In this document: piece after piece, positions 15,789 through 25,071 of the stretch
Position numbering within the stretch: the first letter of the stretch is position 1
How the letters are laid out: each line of letters opens with the position of its first letter
Source of the DNA: Arthrobacter sp. B1I2
GTDB lineage: Bacteria; Actinomycetota; Actinomycetes; Actinomycetales; Micrococcaceae
Reading direction: 5' to 3'
Assembly (NCBI RefSeq): GCF_030816485.1
Contig: NZ_JAUSYC010000001.1
Span: 2,108,001-2,172,000 of the forward strand
DNA: 64,000 nucleotides
Program-made: the position numbers and the translations under genes
Notes under the pieces: model-generated
Told to the model about the DNA's origin: nothing
Databases searched by the model: none
Seen by the model: only the letters and a program-made list of their open reading frames with translations

Positions 15789-16403
15789 ATGTGGTCGAAG
15801 TTGGATGCGTACCTCTTCCCATTGCCGATTACCACGGTCTGTCCGTCAGGGACCTTTAAGCTGCACGTTGCCTCCGGGAACATGGACTGGTCCGAGGGCA
15901 TGTTTGGCCTCCATGGGCTGCGGCCGGGTGAAGTGGTACCCACCTTTGAGGTGCTGATGGCCCACAAACACCCGGCGGACCGTGAACCGGTGCGCGCAGT
16001 GTGGGCGGACCTCCTTGAAGCCGGCGGCCAGGGTGCCCTGCTGCACCGGATCATTGACGGCCGCGGCAGGGAGCGGCGGGTCTTTTCGGCGCTCCAGGCC
16101 CTCGCAGGCCCGTCCGGAAAGGTGGAGCATGCACGCGGATTCATGGTGGATGTGACCCAGAGCCTGCGCATCGAGTCCCAGCATGCCGCATCCGAGGCCA
16201 TCGAGGGTGCATTCGGGCACAAGGCGGTCATCGAGCAGGCCAAGGGCATCGTCATGGCCCTCCAAGGTCTGGACGCCCCGGCAGCCTTCCAGGTCCTGGC
16301 CGCCAGAAGCCAGCATGCCAACGTCAAGTTGCACATCCTGGCGGAAGAACTGGTCACCGCAGCGGGGAACGGCAAAGCCAGGGAAATCCTGGAAGGGTAC
16401 TGA
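15789..16403 (+). CDS. PAS-ANTAR domain antiterminator
   Basis: 204 aa. The first about 120 residues fit a PAS fold (GNMDWSEGMFGLHGLRPGEV, then RIIDGRGRERRVFSALQAL, then the closing strand VEHARGFMVDVTQSL). The C-terminal ANTAR domain is seen in HKAVIEQAKGIVMALQGLDAPAAFQVLAARS and LHILAEELV. PAS-ANTAR proteins are common in Arthrobacter and mycobacteria and probably couple a small-molecule or redox cue to RNA antitermination. GGAGG lies 5 bases before ATG 15789. It is the third ANTAR gene in this part of the window. Confidence 0.9.
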   Translation: MWSKLDAYLFPLPITTVCPSGTFKLHVASGNMDWSEGMFGLHGLRPGEVVPTFEVLMAHKHPADREPVRAVWADLLEAGGQGALLHRIIDGRGRERRVFSALQALAGPSGKVEHARGFMVDVTQSLRIESQHAASEAIEGAFGHKAVIEQAKGIVMALQGLDAPAAFQVLAARSQHANVKLHILAEELVTAAGNGKAREILEGY

Positions 16404-16404
16404 T

Positions 16405-16448
16405 TTCCCCTCGCCCATGAGGCGCAGGGGGACCTTCGGCACTTTTTT
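16405..16448 (+). terminator. Terminator after the PAS-ANTAR gene
   Basis: TTCCCCTCGCC pairs imperfectly with GGCGCAGGGGGA around CATGA. A run of six T follows at 16443-16448 after a short spacer. Confidence 0.5.
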
Positions 16449-16478
16449 GGCGTGGTGGTTCCGGCGGATTCTGTTGGG

Positions 16479-16910
16479 ATGGCGGACAGGACTACCACCA
16501 GCCGCGGCGGCAACGTTGGCTCTGCCATCGTCAACGCCCTGCTGCTGTACGGGATCAACATCTGGCCCGGGTGGCAGGTGCTGCCGTTCCTGACTGCGGA
16601 CATGGCCCGCGTGCTGGACCTCATTAATGCGTCCCTGATCGCCGGCATTATCGTGAACCTGGTATGCGTGGTCATCCGCGCCAGGGCCCTCATGGCACTG
16701 GGAAACCTGCTGGTCATCGGCTTCGGGCTGGCCGCCATGCTGCGTCTCTGGGAGGTCTTTCCCTTCGACTTTGGCGACGGCTGGTCCGGCTGGCCGGTGC
16801 TGGTGCGGGTGTTCCTGGTGGTCGGCATCGTTGGCTCGGTCATCGGCGCCATCGTCGAGGTAGTCAACTTGTTCCGCGCCCTCGTTGGCTTCCAGCCCCG
16901 GCCCCGCTGA
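16479..16910 (+). CDS. Hypothetical four-helix membrane protein
   Basis: About 143 aa starting MADRTTTSRGGN; GTG 16452 would add nine residues. Four hydrophobic segments are visible: around NALLLYGINIWPGW, LINASLIAGIIVNLVCVVI, LGNLLVIGFGLAAMLRLW and FLVVGIVGSVIGAIVEVV. The connecting loops are short, and the protein ends in a basic tail. I recognise no transport or catalytic motif. It probably stands alone, as the preceding gene has its own terminator and the next is an MFS pump about 100 bp on. Confidence 0.7.
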   Translation: MADRTTTSRGGNVGSAIVNALLLYGINIWPGWQVLPFLTADMARVLDLINASLIAGIIVNLVCVVIRARALMALGNLLVIGFGLAAMLRLWEVFPFDFGDGWSGWPVLVRVFLVVGIVGSVIGAIVEVVNLFRALVGFQPRPR

Positions 16911-17013
16911 CACCCGGCCCCGCTGAGCCCCGTTCCGCGGACGCCGCGCCGGCCCTGTCCGGTGCGTCACACTGCATCCTTGGGCGGAAGGGGACAGCCA
17001 TAGGATAAATCTG

Positions 17014-18231
17014 ATGACTTCCCCGGACCAACTTCAGACCTTCAGCCTGCGCAGCATTGCGGTGGCCGCATTCGGCCCCACCCTGCTCTTTGGAATCGGG
17101 CAGGGCGCCATCCTTCCGGTAGTGGCACTGTCCGCCCGGGAACTGGGCGCCTCGGTGGCGGTGGCCGCCCTGATCGTCACCCTCATCGGGCTGGGGTCCT
17201 GGTTCTTCAACCTGCCGGCGTCCCTGGTGACCCTACGCTTCGGCGAACGCTGGTCCATTGTGGGCGCCGCCGTCGCGGCCGGCCTTGCCCTCGCCGCTGC
17301 CGCCACCTCCGCGCTTGCCCCGAACGGACTGTGGCTGCTCGCGGCGGCGATGGTCGTCGTCGGGATGTCCGGGGCGGTGTTTGGCCTGGCCCGGCAGAAG
17401 TACCTCACCGAGGCCGTGCCCGTGGCGTTCCGTGCCCGGGCGCTGTCCACGCTGGGCGGCGTGAACCGCATCGGCGTGTTCATCGGCCCGTTCGCCGGGG
17501 CAGCGGCGATGCAGTTCTTCGGCATCTCCGGTGCCTACTGGGTGGGCGTGGTGGCCATGGCGGCCGCGGCGCTGCTGTCCCTCACCATCCCGGATCTTGC
17601 GACGCCGGATGCCCCCTTGGGCGGGGACGCCGGCTCCCAGCCCACGCTCCGCAGCGTGGCGGTCTCGCATGCCGGCGTGTTCCTTTCGCTGGGCATGGGC
17701 ATCCTGCTGCTCAGCGCGCTGCGGTCCTCCCGGCAGGTGGTGATCCCGCTCTGGGCCGACCACCTGGGCATGGACGCCACCTCCGCGTCCCTTATTTACG
17801 GTCTCTCCGGTGCCATCGACATGCTGGTGTTCTATCCGGCCGGAAGACTGATGGACCGCAAGGGGAGGCAGTGGGTGGCGATTCCGTCCACGCTGCTCAT
17901 GGGAACAGCGCTGCTCCTGATCCCGCTTACGGGCTCCTTCGTGGGTCTGCTGCTGGCGGCGCTGCTGATCGGGTTCGGCAACGGCATCAGCTCCGGGCTG
18001 GTGATGACCCTGGGCGCCGACTTCTCACCTGACCGCGGGCGGGGGCAGTTCCTGGGCCTCTGGCGGTTCATGGCGGATGCCGGCTCCACCGGCGGCCCGG
18101 TCCTCCTCTCCGGGGTGACGGCACTGGCCTCCCTAGGGCCGGGGATCTCAGCCACGGGCGTCCTGGGGTTCGCGGCGGCGGCCGTGTTCGCCGTCGTCCT
18201 TCCCCGGCTGAAGCACCGCCGCAACTACTGA
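17014..18231 (+). CDS. Major facilitator superfamily transporter
   Basis: 405 aa with about twelve hydrophobic segments. The loop between helices 2 and 3 carries a relaxed MFS motif (FNLPASLVTLRFGERWSIVGAA), and the matching loop in the second half reads YPAGRLMDRKGRQWVAIPS, with the Asp-Arg-x-Gly-Arg core. Gly-rich helices such as GFGNGISSGLVMTLGADFSP fit a drug/H+ antiporter-type member. Substrate unknown. It ends just before a long palindromic repeat that could act as terminator. Confidence 0.88.
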   Translation: MTSPDQLQTFSLRSIAVAAFGPTLLFGIGQGAILPVVALSARELGASVAVAALIVTLIGLGSWFFNLPASLVTLRFGERWSIVGAAVAAGLALAAAATSALAPNGLWLLAAAMVVVGMSGAVFGLARQKYLTEAVPVAFRARALSTLGGVNRIGVFIGPFAGAAAMQFFGISGAYWVGVVAMAAAALLSLTIPDLATPDAPLGGDAGSQPTLRSVAVSHAGVFLSLGMGILLLSALRSSRQVVIPLWADHLGMDATSASLIYGLSGAIDMLVFYPAGRLMDRKGRQWVAIPSTLLMGTALLLIPLTGSFVGLLLAALLIGFGNGISSGLVMTLGADFSPDRGRGQFLGLWRFMADAGSTGGPVLLSGVTALASLGPGISATGVLGFAAAAVFAVVLPRLKHRRNY

Positions 18232-18243
18232 CCCCAGCCCGCT

Positions 18244-18300
18244 TGCTCCCTCACTTTTGGTCCCTAAAACCGTGGTTTAGGGACCAAAAGTGATGGAGCA
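18244..18300. repeat. Palindromic intergenic repeat, family 1, copy 1
   Basis: A 57-bp near-perfect palindrome: 25-bp arms (starting TGCTCCCTCACTTTTGG and ending AAAAGTGATGGAGCA) with one mismatch and an inner AAACC/GGTTT pairing. A closely related copy lies at 40717-40779. It sits between convergent genes and could terminate transcription from both sides. Confidence 0.85.
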
Positions 18301-18332
18301 TCTGGGGAATAGCGCCGTACGGTGCAGGGTAG

Positions 18333-19174
18333 TCACGGCAGGCGGGCCAAGCGTGCGCAGGCATCCCACAAACGCCTGCGCGCTTCCGGGTCCGACCCCA
18401 TGCCGGGCGTGGGCAACTCCTTGCGCTTCGCCCAGAGCTTCCCTGAGACTCCGGCTGTCTCCGGCGCCGTGGCGAGCCAGAGAGCGGTGTCTGCCGCTTT
18501 TTCCGCCGGTGCACCGAACGTGTTCGTGAGCAGGCGGAACGGGCCCCCGACGTTCTTCAGCAGGGACGTGTTCCTGACCAGCCCGGGGTGGACGGCGTTG
18601 GCCACCACGCCCGAGCCACGCAGGCGTTCGGCGAACTCCTGGGTGAGGAGAACACGGGCAAGCATGGTGGGTGGCGTGGAGCGAAGGTAGCTGTACCGGC
18701 CCTTGGCGGTCTGGAGGTCATCGAAGTTGAGTTTGGTGTTGCCGTACTTGGATGCGATATTCACGATCCGCGGCGTGCCGGCCGGTGCTGCGTTCTTAAG
18801 CGCGTCAAGCATCAGGTTGGTCAGCAGGAAGTACGCCATCACATTGGTTGCGAATGTCAGTTCCAGCCCGTCGGGGGTTACCTGGCGCTCCTTGCGGAAC
18901 ACGCCCGCTGAGTTCACCAGCACATCAAGCCTGCTGTGGCGCGACAGGAAGTCAGTCGCCGCGCGTGGATCGAGGACTGGGCCGAGAGGTCACACACCAG
19001 CGGCTCCAGAAGGGCGGACGGGACGGCGCGGCGAATGGCGCCCGCCGCCTCGTTCGCGCACGCGGGGGAGCGCCCCACCACGACGACCAGCGCGCCTTCG
19101 CGTGCGAGGCCGGTTGCCACGGCCTGTCCCAGGCCGCTTCCCGCGCCTGTCACCAGCGCCACGGTTCCATTCAT
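18333..19174 (-). pseudogene. Frameshifted short-chain dehydrogenase/reductase
   Basis: Two adjoining frames make one SDR of about 280 aa. The N-terminal part (19174 to about 18966) has the cofactor loop TGAGSGLGQ and continues to CDLSAQSS. The C-terminal part (about 18960 to 18333) resumes at AATDFLSRHSRLDVLVNSAGVF, the next expected block. Joining them needs one extra base near 18957-18966, in a GC-repeat (CGCGCGGCG). The catalytic YxxSK appears as YLRST followed by an insertion, so the active-site Lys seems lost too. That favours genuine decay over a sequencing slip, although the shift alone could be an error. ATG 19174 is chosen for the AAGGAT ribosome site. Confidence 0.75.
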
Positions 19175-19206
19175 GGAGGCCATCCTTTTCGCGGGGGGAT
19201 TACTGG

Positions 19207-19884
19207 TCAGCGGACGATCTTGAAGTTGAACGCGGGTGTGCCGAGTGCGCCCCAGAGGCGGAGCCAGACGGGGAGGAGCATTTCCGTGCCGCGGGCCGTG
19301 GAAATGTCGCCGAGATCGATGACGTCCTGGTGGCCGAAATCCTTTAACAGCTGGGTGACGGTGTGCTTGGCGTCAGCATCGTTTCCGGAGATGAAGACCG
19401 TGCTTGCCTCCGGGAGGGTTTCCGGGTGTGCCATGAGGTCGGCGTTGAGGGTGTTGAGGGACTTCACCACGCGGGCGCTGGGGAAACTGCGCTGGATCTG
19501 CTCACCGAGGGAATCGGTGTCCTTGACAAACAGGGTGGGGGGCATGCCGTGGCGGAAGTCGAGCGGGTTGGCGATGTCCAGGATGACCTTGCCGTCCAGG
19601 TTTTCCTCGCCCGCCTGGGCCAGGACGTCCAGGGAGGCGCCGCCATTGGTGGCGTTGACGATGAGCTCTGCCCCGACCGCGGCGTCGGCGAAGCCGGCCA
19701 GGGTGATACCGGGGTTGGCTGCAGCCCAAGTAGCGAAGGGCGCGGTACCCATGGCATCCGCCTCCGTGCGGGCGAGCGTGGCTTCGGTGCTGCGGGTGCC
19801 CATGGTCACGGTGTGGCCGAGCTCTGCCAGCCGGGTGGCGATGGTGCGTCCGACAGTGCCGGTTCCGAGGACAGCGGTCTTCAT
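19207..19884 (-). CDS. NADP-binding reductase of the F420-dependent NADP reductase family
   Basis: 225 aa. The N-terminal Rossmann loop is GTGTVGRTIATRL (residues 7-19), followed by MGTRS, which suggests NADP preference. The later block VILDIANPLDF and the end RLWGALGTPAFNFKIV match the F420:NADP oxidoreductase-like family, many members of which do not use F420. It could be a small oxidoreductase for flavin, F420 or quinone-type substrates. It is divergent from a TetR gene with a palindromic operator between them, so TetR control is very likely. The frameshifted SDR lies downstream on the same strand, 32 bp away, and was probably part of the same operon. Confidence 0.8.
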   Translation of the reverse strand: MKTAVLGTGTVGRTIATRLAELGHTVTMGTRSTEATLARTEADAMGTAPFATWAAANPGITLAGFADAAVGAELIVNATNGGASLDVLAQAGEENLDGKVILDIANPLDFRHGMPPTLFVKDTDSLGEQIQRSFPSARVVKSLNTLNADLMAHPETLPEASTVFISGNDADAKHTVTQLLKDFGHQDVIDLGDISTARGTEMLLPVWLRLWGALGTPAFNFKIVR

Positions 19885-19952
19885 AGTTGAGTTCCTTAGG
19901 TTGATCTGAAGCGTGGTCAATCCAATGTGACGGATCGTTCTCATTAGTTTGT

Positions 19953-19968
19953 GACGGATCGATCCGTC
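19953..19968. promoter_or_regulatory. TetR operator palindrome
   Basis: GACGGATCGATCCGTC is a perfect 16-bp palindrome. It is extended outward by AGTTTG and CAAACT arms (19946-19977). A half-site repeat TGACGGATCG occurs 25 bp to the left (19927-19936). It lies between the divergent reductase and TetR genes, so the TetR protein probably represses both. Confidence 0.75.
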
Positions 19969-20024
19969 TGTCAAACTTATGGGCAGGACTTTGGAACCGG
20001 ATTTTGGAAGGAGTGGGGTTTTTC

Positions 20025-20603
20025 GTGGCACGCAAGAGCGGCGAGGAGAACCGGCGCAATGTGCTTGAGGTGGCGACGCGGCTGTTCTACCAGCGGGGGA
20101 TCCGTGCGGTGGGAATGGACACCGTGGTCAAGGAATGCGGGGTGGGAAACGCCACCATTTACCGTCAGTTCCCCACCAAGGACGCACTCGCCACGGCCTA
20201 CGTGCAAGGACGCGCGGACGCTTGGTTCGAGCGGATGCGGCAGGCGGCCGGGGAATGCGCCGATCCACGCGACAAGCTCATGGCCGTCTTCGGGGTACTC
20301 GCCGGAGACACTGCCGGCGCCACCTACCGCGGGTGCCCGATGCTGAACACCAGTACCGAGTTTCCGGAGGGCAACCACCCGGCACATCTGGTGGCCGTGG
20401 CGCACAAACAGCAGGTGCGGGACTGGTTCACGTCTTTGGCATCCGACGCCGGTGCGCAGGACCCGGATGAGCTGGCCCAGGAGCTGCTCATCGTCCTCAA
20501 CGGCGCATACGCCACAGGCGCGGTCCTCGATGGCGCCCTGTATGGCAAGCGGGCGCTGAACCTGGCCGGGCGCCTCGTCGACGACGCCTGCGGCCGGCGC
20601 TAG
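20025..20603 (+). CDS. TetR family transcriptional repressor
   Basis: 192 aa. The N-terminal helix-turn-helix is clear: ATRLFYQRGIRAVGMDTVVKECGVGNATIYRQFPTKDAL at about 17-54, with the TetR recognition helix VGNATIYRQF. The ligand domain includes CPMLNTSTEFPEG, a block typical of AcrR-like actinobacterial TetRs. GTG 20025 has GGAAGGAG 11 bases upstream; TTG 20004 is less likely. The divergent oxidoreductase genes are the probable targets, with an electrophile or quinone as possible inducer (inference). Confidence 0.9.
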   Translation: MARKSGEENRRNVLEVATRLFYQRGIRAVGMDTVVKECGVGNATIYRQFPTKDALATAYVQGRADAWFERMRQAAGECADPRDKLMAVFGVLAGDTAGATYRGCPMLNTSTEFPEGNHPAHLVAVAHKQQVRDWFTSLASDAGAQDPDELAQELLIVLNGAYATGAVLDGALYGKRALNLAGRLVDDACGRR

Positions 20604-20693
20604 TCGAGGGTAAGTGCGCCACGCCTGGCCCCAGGCCTACTGGAACGAGCCGTCCTGACAAGAAGAGTCGCAGGGGCACGTTATCCTCGACAC

Positions 20694-21395
20694 ATGAGTG
20701 ATCCCGGCGTCGAAGCCCGCATCAGTCCGCTGCAGAAAGCCGTGTGGTGGGCGCAGGACTATATCTACGCCGCGGCCTGGCAGGTCCGCGGATTCCTGTC
20801 GCGCGTGCAGCCAGGGTCCTTCCGCAACGGGACCCGCCCGCCTGTGTTGATCATCCCGGGCGTGTATGAAAACTGGCAGTTCATGATGCCCCTTATCCAG
20901 GCGATCCACGACGCCGGACATCCCGTGCACGTGGTCACGGTGCTCCAGCGCAACAAAATGAAGGTTCCGGACGCCGCCAGGCTGGTGGCCCAGCACCTTG
21001 AGGAGGCGGGGCTGCGCGATGCCATCCTGGTGGCGCACAGCAAGGGCGGCCTGATCGGGAAGTACGCCATGCTCTCCCTGGACCCTGAGCACCGGATCGA
21101 CCGGATGATCGCCGTGTGTGCACCGTTTTCCGGCTCGCGCTACGCCCGGTACATGCTGCTGCCCAGCCTGCGGATTTTCTCGCCGCGGAACGCCCTGACC
21201 CTGCAGATGTCACGCGAGCTGGCCATCAACAGCCGGATCACGTCCATCTACGGGCCGTTCGATCCGCATATTCCCGAGCGGAGCGTCCTGCCCGGGGCCA
21301 CCAACATTGAGCTGCCGGTGGCGGGGCATTTCCGCATCCTCGGCGACCCTGCCACGGCGCGGATCATTGTGGAGCAGCTGAACCTTCCCGCCTGA
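20694..21395 (+). CDS. Alpha/beta hydrolase, lipase/PGAP1-like
   Basis: 233 aa. The strand PVLIIPGVYENWQFM is the oxyanion region, and AHSKGG holds the nucleophile (Ser116). The acid and His are probably in the late blocks YGPFDPHIPE and PVAGHFRIL. The Lys in the nucleophile elbow (GxSKGG-like) is typical of lipase/acyltransferase-type members that act on lipids or long acyl esters. There is no signal peptide; the N-terminal AVWWAQDYIYAAAWQVRGFL could be an amphipathic membrane-touching helix. Monocistronic. Confidence 0.8.
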   Translation: MSDPGVEARISPLQKAVWWAQDYIYAAAWQVRGFLSRVQPGSFRNGTRPPVLIIPGVYENWQFMMPLIQAIHDAGHPVHVVTVLQRNKMKVPDAARLVAQHLEEAGLRDAILVAHSKGGLIGKYAMLSLDPEHRIDRMIAVCAPFSGSRYARYMLLPSLRIFSPRNALTLQMSRELAINSRITSIYGPFDPHIPERSVLPGATNIELPVAGHFRILGDPATARIIVEQLNLPA

Positions 21396-21693
21396 TGTCA
21401 CCGCGTGCTGGCGGTGCTGTTGTTGCGGCGATGCGCCGCGCGGAGCAGTTGTGCGCGCATTTCGACTACAAGCGCGGTTAGCCGCAGGTGTACTTTCCAG
21501 TAACTTGAGCCTTTGTTGACGCTTTACGCCCTCGCTTCCTGAGGTTGGCCGTGCAGTGTTGTCCTCAGTTCGGCATTTCCGGCCACGGTCAAAATCGTGG
21601 CAACGTTCTTGAGCGGATTGCAGTCTCCACGGCGTTCGCAAAGGTGAACCTGGAAATCGGCACTGGAAACAAGAAGATCTACTGCGCCTGGCC

Positions 21694-21763
21694 GCCAGTT
21701 CGGTGGAAGAAGGCGCCGCTGCAAAACCCCCAACGCAGCGGCGCCGCCTCCCACCGAGCTGGC
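21694..21763. repeat. Large imperfect palindrome
   Basis: Two 29-base arms (21694-21722 and 21735-21763) match at 25 positions, with a perfect inner 11-bp stem GGCGCCGCTGC and a 12-base loop (AAAACCCCCAAC). RNA from this site would fold into one long hairpin. It could be a transposon remnant, a small RNA or a terminator; it lies about 300 bp from the nearest stop codon. Confidence 0.7.
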
Positions 21764-21834
21764 ATCTTCGTTCCTTAATCTGCTTGGTGGCCCGCTGCGA
21801 GCCGCCCACTGAGGGGTGGGTGATCCGCGGAGGA

Positions 21835-21922
21835 CCGCTGGCGACGCGCATACCCTCCTCCGAGCCGCAGTTTCCTTTCCGCTGCCGGTATTCGCGCCGC
21901 GAGGGGGAATCTGCGTGTCGGA
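21835..21922 (+). repeat. 90-bp dispersed repeat, copy 1
   Basis: It begins with CCGCTGGCGACGCGCATA, identical to 23731-23748, and stays similar for about 90 bp, ending near TGCGTGTCG. Ends of each copy are inverted relative to each other (GCGACGCGCA against TGCGTGTCG here). Confidence 0.7.
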
Positions 21923-22128
21923 AATGAGTGTCCGCGTCGGGAAGCAGGGTGAGGGTCGCAAGTGAAGGGCCCGCGTCGAGGATGACTGTCCGCGTCGAAG
22001 GACATGCTCCGGAGCGAAAAGAGGTCGCCGCCGAAAGGAGTGCGTGCCCCGGAAGGCGCGTGCCGCCGTCGTAATTTCCCGCCCGTGTCTCCCGGCAGGC
22101 AGGCGCAACGCATCCGTACACTGGCACC

Positions 22129-22506
22129 ATGTCATGCCGTATCAGCGAACTGGTCCTGAAATGCGCCGACCCCGAACTGCTTGCCAGGTTCTGGAGCGAC
22201 GTACTTGGTTATGTGGAGATCGACCGGGAGGACGGTGCCATTGAGATCGGCCCGCCCGATGCCGGGTTCGGCGGCCTGCAGCCCACGATCTTCCTGAGTC
22301 CCAGCGGCAACCCGAAGGTGGGGAGGCTCCCGCTGCATATCGACGTCAACCCGGTGGACCGTGACCAGGACGCGGAGCTGGAACGCCTGCTGGCCCTCGG
22401 CGCGCGGCCGGCCGACTTGGGGCAGACCGGCGAAGAGCAGTGGCACGTGCTGCAGGACCCCGAAGGCAACGAGTTCTGCCTCCTGCGCAAGCGGCTCGAT
22501 CCCTGA
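22129..22506 (+). CDS. VOC/glyoxalase superfamily protein
   Basis: 125 aa with the beta-alpha-beta-beta-beta layout of one VOC repeat plus its partner. It begins ISELVLKCADPELLARFWSDVLGY and ends WHVLQDPEGNEFCLL, the two hallmarks of actinobacterial glyoxalase-like domains. Its metal ligands are not all evident (a His in PLHIDVN and a Glu in NEFCLL), so it may be an enzyme or a binding/resistance protein. ATG 22129 is adopted from the family pattern; no strong ribosome site is seen. It is flanked by repeat copies. Confidence 0.8.
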   Translation: MSCRISELVLKCADPELLARFWSDVLGYVEIDREDGAIEIGPPDAGFGGLQPTIFLSPSGNPKVGRLPLHIDVNPVDRDQDAELERLLALGARPADLGQTGEEQWHVLQDPEGNEFCLLRKRLDP

Positions 22507-22512
22507 TACTGA

Positions 22513-23706
<1,194 letters not shown>

Positions 23707-23730
23707 GAATGGACCCGCACTTCTCGCGGG

Positions 23731-23818
23731 CCGCTGGCGACGCGCATATTCTCCTGCGCCTCGCAGCTTCGTTCCCGCTCCCGGAATTTGGGCCGCGAAG
23801 AGGACTATGCGCGTCGCG
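23731..23818 (+). repeat. 90-bp dispersed repeat, copy 2
   Basis: Same orientation as the copy at 21835-21922. Its ends form a perfect 12-bp inverted repeat, GCGACGCGCATA (23737-23748) and TATGCGCGTCGC (23806-23817). Degenerate GTCG-containing units continue to about 23890. The spacer 23707-24012 holds no gene that I can support. Confidence 0.75.
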
Positions 23819-24012
23819 GGCGGATATCCGAGTCGAAAATGTAGGGTCGTCTCCGGGGCGGGATGTCAGTATCGAAGGGGATCATCAGGGGCGAATCAGA
23901 GTGGGGTCCGCGACGGCAACTGACATGTGATTTTGATCTGCCCGAAACATACCGGTGCTCCTGCTCTTATACGCTTGAGGGAGAGATTTTCCCGGAAGGA
24001 ATGCAGCAGCAT

Positions 24013-24852
24013 ATGGAAACCACGGACGCCGTCGTAAAGCCCGTCATCGGCCTTAGCACCTACCTCGAGCAGGCAGGTACTGCCGGTTGTGGTGACGTCA
24101 GCGCGGCGTTCCTGCCGGAGACGTACCTTGCGCCCGTCATCGCTGCAGGCGGCATCCCCGTCCTCCTGCCGCCGCAGCCCGTGGCGGCAGGCGTGATCGA
24201 GGTCTTGGTGAGCAGGTTGGACGGCCTGCTGATCCCTGGCGGCTGGGACATTGACCCGGCTCTCTACGGCCAGGAACCCCACCCCAGTACCGACCGGCCA
24301 CGGCCCGAACGCGACGCCTGGGAACAGGCCCTGATCCGCGAAGCCATCCGCCAGGACATTCCGCTGCTGTGCATCTGCCGCGGCGAGCAGCTGCTGAACG
24401 TCACCCTCGGCGGCACGCTGCACCAGCACCTGCCCGAGGTGGTTGGCCACGGCGGGCACCAGTTGGGCGGCTTCCAGTACAACCGGATCCCGGTCGAGGT
24501 GGGACCTGGATCCCAGCTCGCGCAGCTCATCGGTTCCGATGTCCAGATGGTTCCCGTGGCCCACCACCAGGCGGTCAACAAGCTGGGGGAAGGCCTGGTT
24601 GCCTCCGCCTGGACCGAAGAACAGGTGGTGGAGGCGATCGAGTACCCCGCAGCCACCTTTGCCCTGGGCATCCAGTGGCACCCGGAGGAACTTTCCGAGG
24701 ATTACGGGCTCTTCCAGGGGTTCGTCGAAGCAGCCCGGGCAAAGTACCTGTCCCGGCTGCGTCCGGCAGCGCCGTCGTCCATTGCCGACTCGGCCGCCTC
24801 CTTTTTGCCCGGTTCGACGCCGGCGATTTCCGTTCACCCCGAAGCCTTTTGA
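24013..24852 (+). CDS. Class I glutamine amidotransferase-like hydrolase, PuuD-like
   Basis: 279 aa from ATG 24013 (GGAAGGA 12 bases before it); ATG 24001 is possible. The catalytic triad of the class I amidotransferase fold is visible: Cys122 in CICRGEQLLNV, and His223 and Glu225 in QWHPEE. LIPGGWDIDPALYG is the conserved oxyanion-side block. PuuD cleaves gamma-glutamyl-GABA; relatives hydrolyse other gamma-glutamyl amides. It precedes the YbdK-decarboxylase-AsnB-M20 operon by 220 bp, on the same strand, which fits gamma-glutamyl chemistry. The C-terminal 40 residues after YLSRL are an unstructured extension. Confidence 0.88.
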   Translation: METTDAVVKPVIGLSTYLEQAGTAGCGDVSAAFLPETYLAPVIAAGGIPVLLPPQPVAAGVIEVLVSRLDGLLIPGGWDIDPALYGQEPHPSTDRPRPERDAWEQALIREAIRQDIPLLCICRGEQLLNVTLGGTLHQHLPEVVGHGGHQLGGFQYNRIPVEVGPGSQLAQLIGSDVQMVPVAHHQAVNKLGEGLVASAWTEEQVVEAIEYPAATFALGIQWHPEELSEDYGLFQGFVEAARAKYLSRLRPAAPSSIADSAASFLPGSTPAISVHPEAF

Positions 24853-24923
24853 CCTGCGGAAACACCCCCTAAGGGGCTCGTCGCAGGCGATACGCGCCAC
24901 ACCTCTACCTTGCCGCGCATAAC

Positions 24924-24935
24924 TAAGCATGCTTA
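24924..24935. promoter_or_regulatory. Palindrome upstream of the YbdK operon
   Basis: TAAGCATGCTTA is a perfect 12-bp palindrome in an AT-rich patch of an otherwise GC-rich spacer, about 140 bp before the YbdK start. It looks like a MarR-type operator or a strong promoter element. The regulator is not in the window. Confidence 0.4.
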
Positions 24936-25071
24936 CTATGTGGGCGTACGGTGAAGCAGCCGCCCTACGGTTCATTGACCTTGGGAGCGTTGTGGCTGAC
25001 CTTACCCGGAATTGCTTGGTATCCGCAGTTGGGCGGGTCGTTGCCCAGTTGCATTGCATCGGAAGTGTGCG

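Larger units (their letters stand above)
21396..22128. other. Gene-free spacer with repeats
   Basis: No convincing gene is found on either strand in these 730 bp. It contains the large hairpin at 21694-21763, a 90-bp repeat copy at 21835-21922, and after it a run of degenerate units of roughly 20 bp sharing GTCCGCGTCG (about 21917-22000). The VOC gene's promoter should lie near the right end. Confidence 0.6.

Noticed and set aside
21545..21778. 77-codon plus-strand frame in the gene-free spacer
   Set aside because: No ribosome site, no family, and it runs through the large palindrome.
21910..22020. CRISPR array or tandem repeat array in the GTCCGCGTCG stretch
   Set aside because: Units are too degenerate and spacing too irregular for CRISPR, and no cas genes are present.
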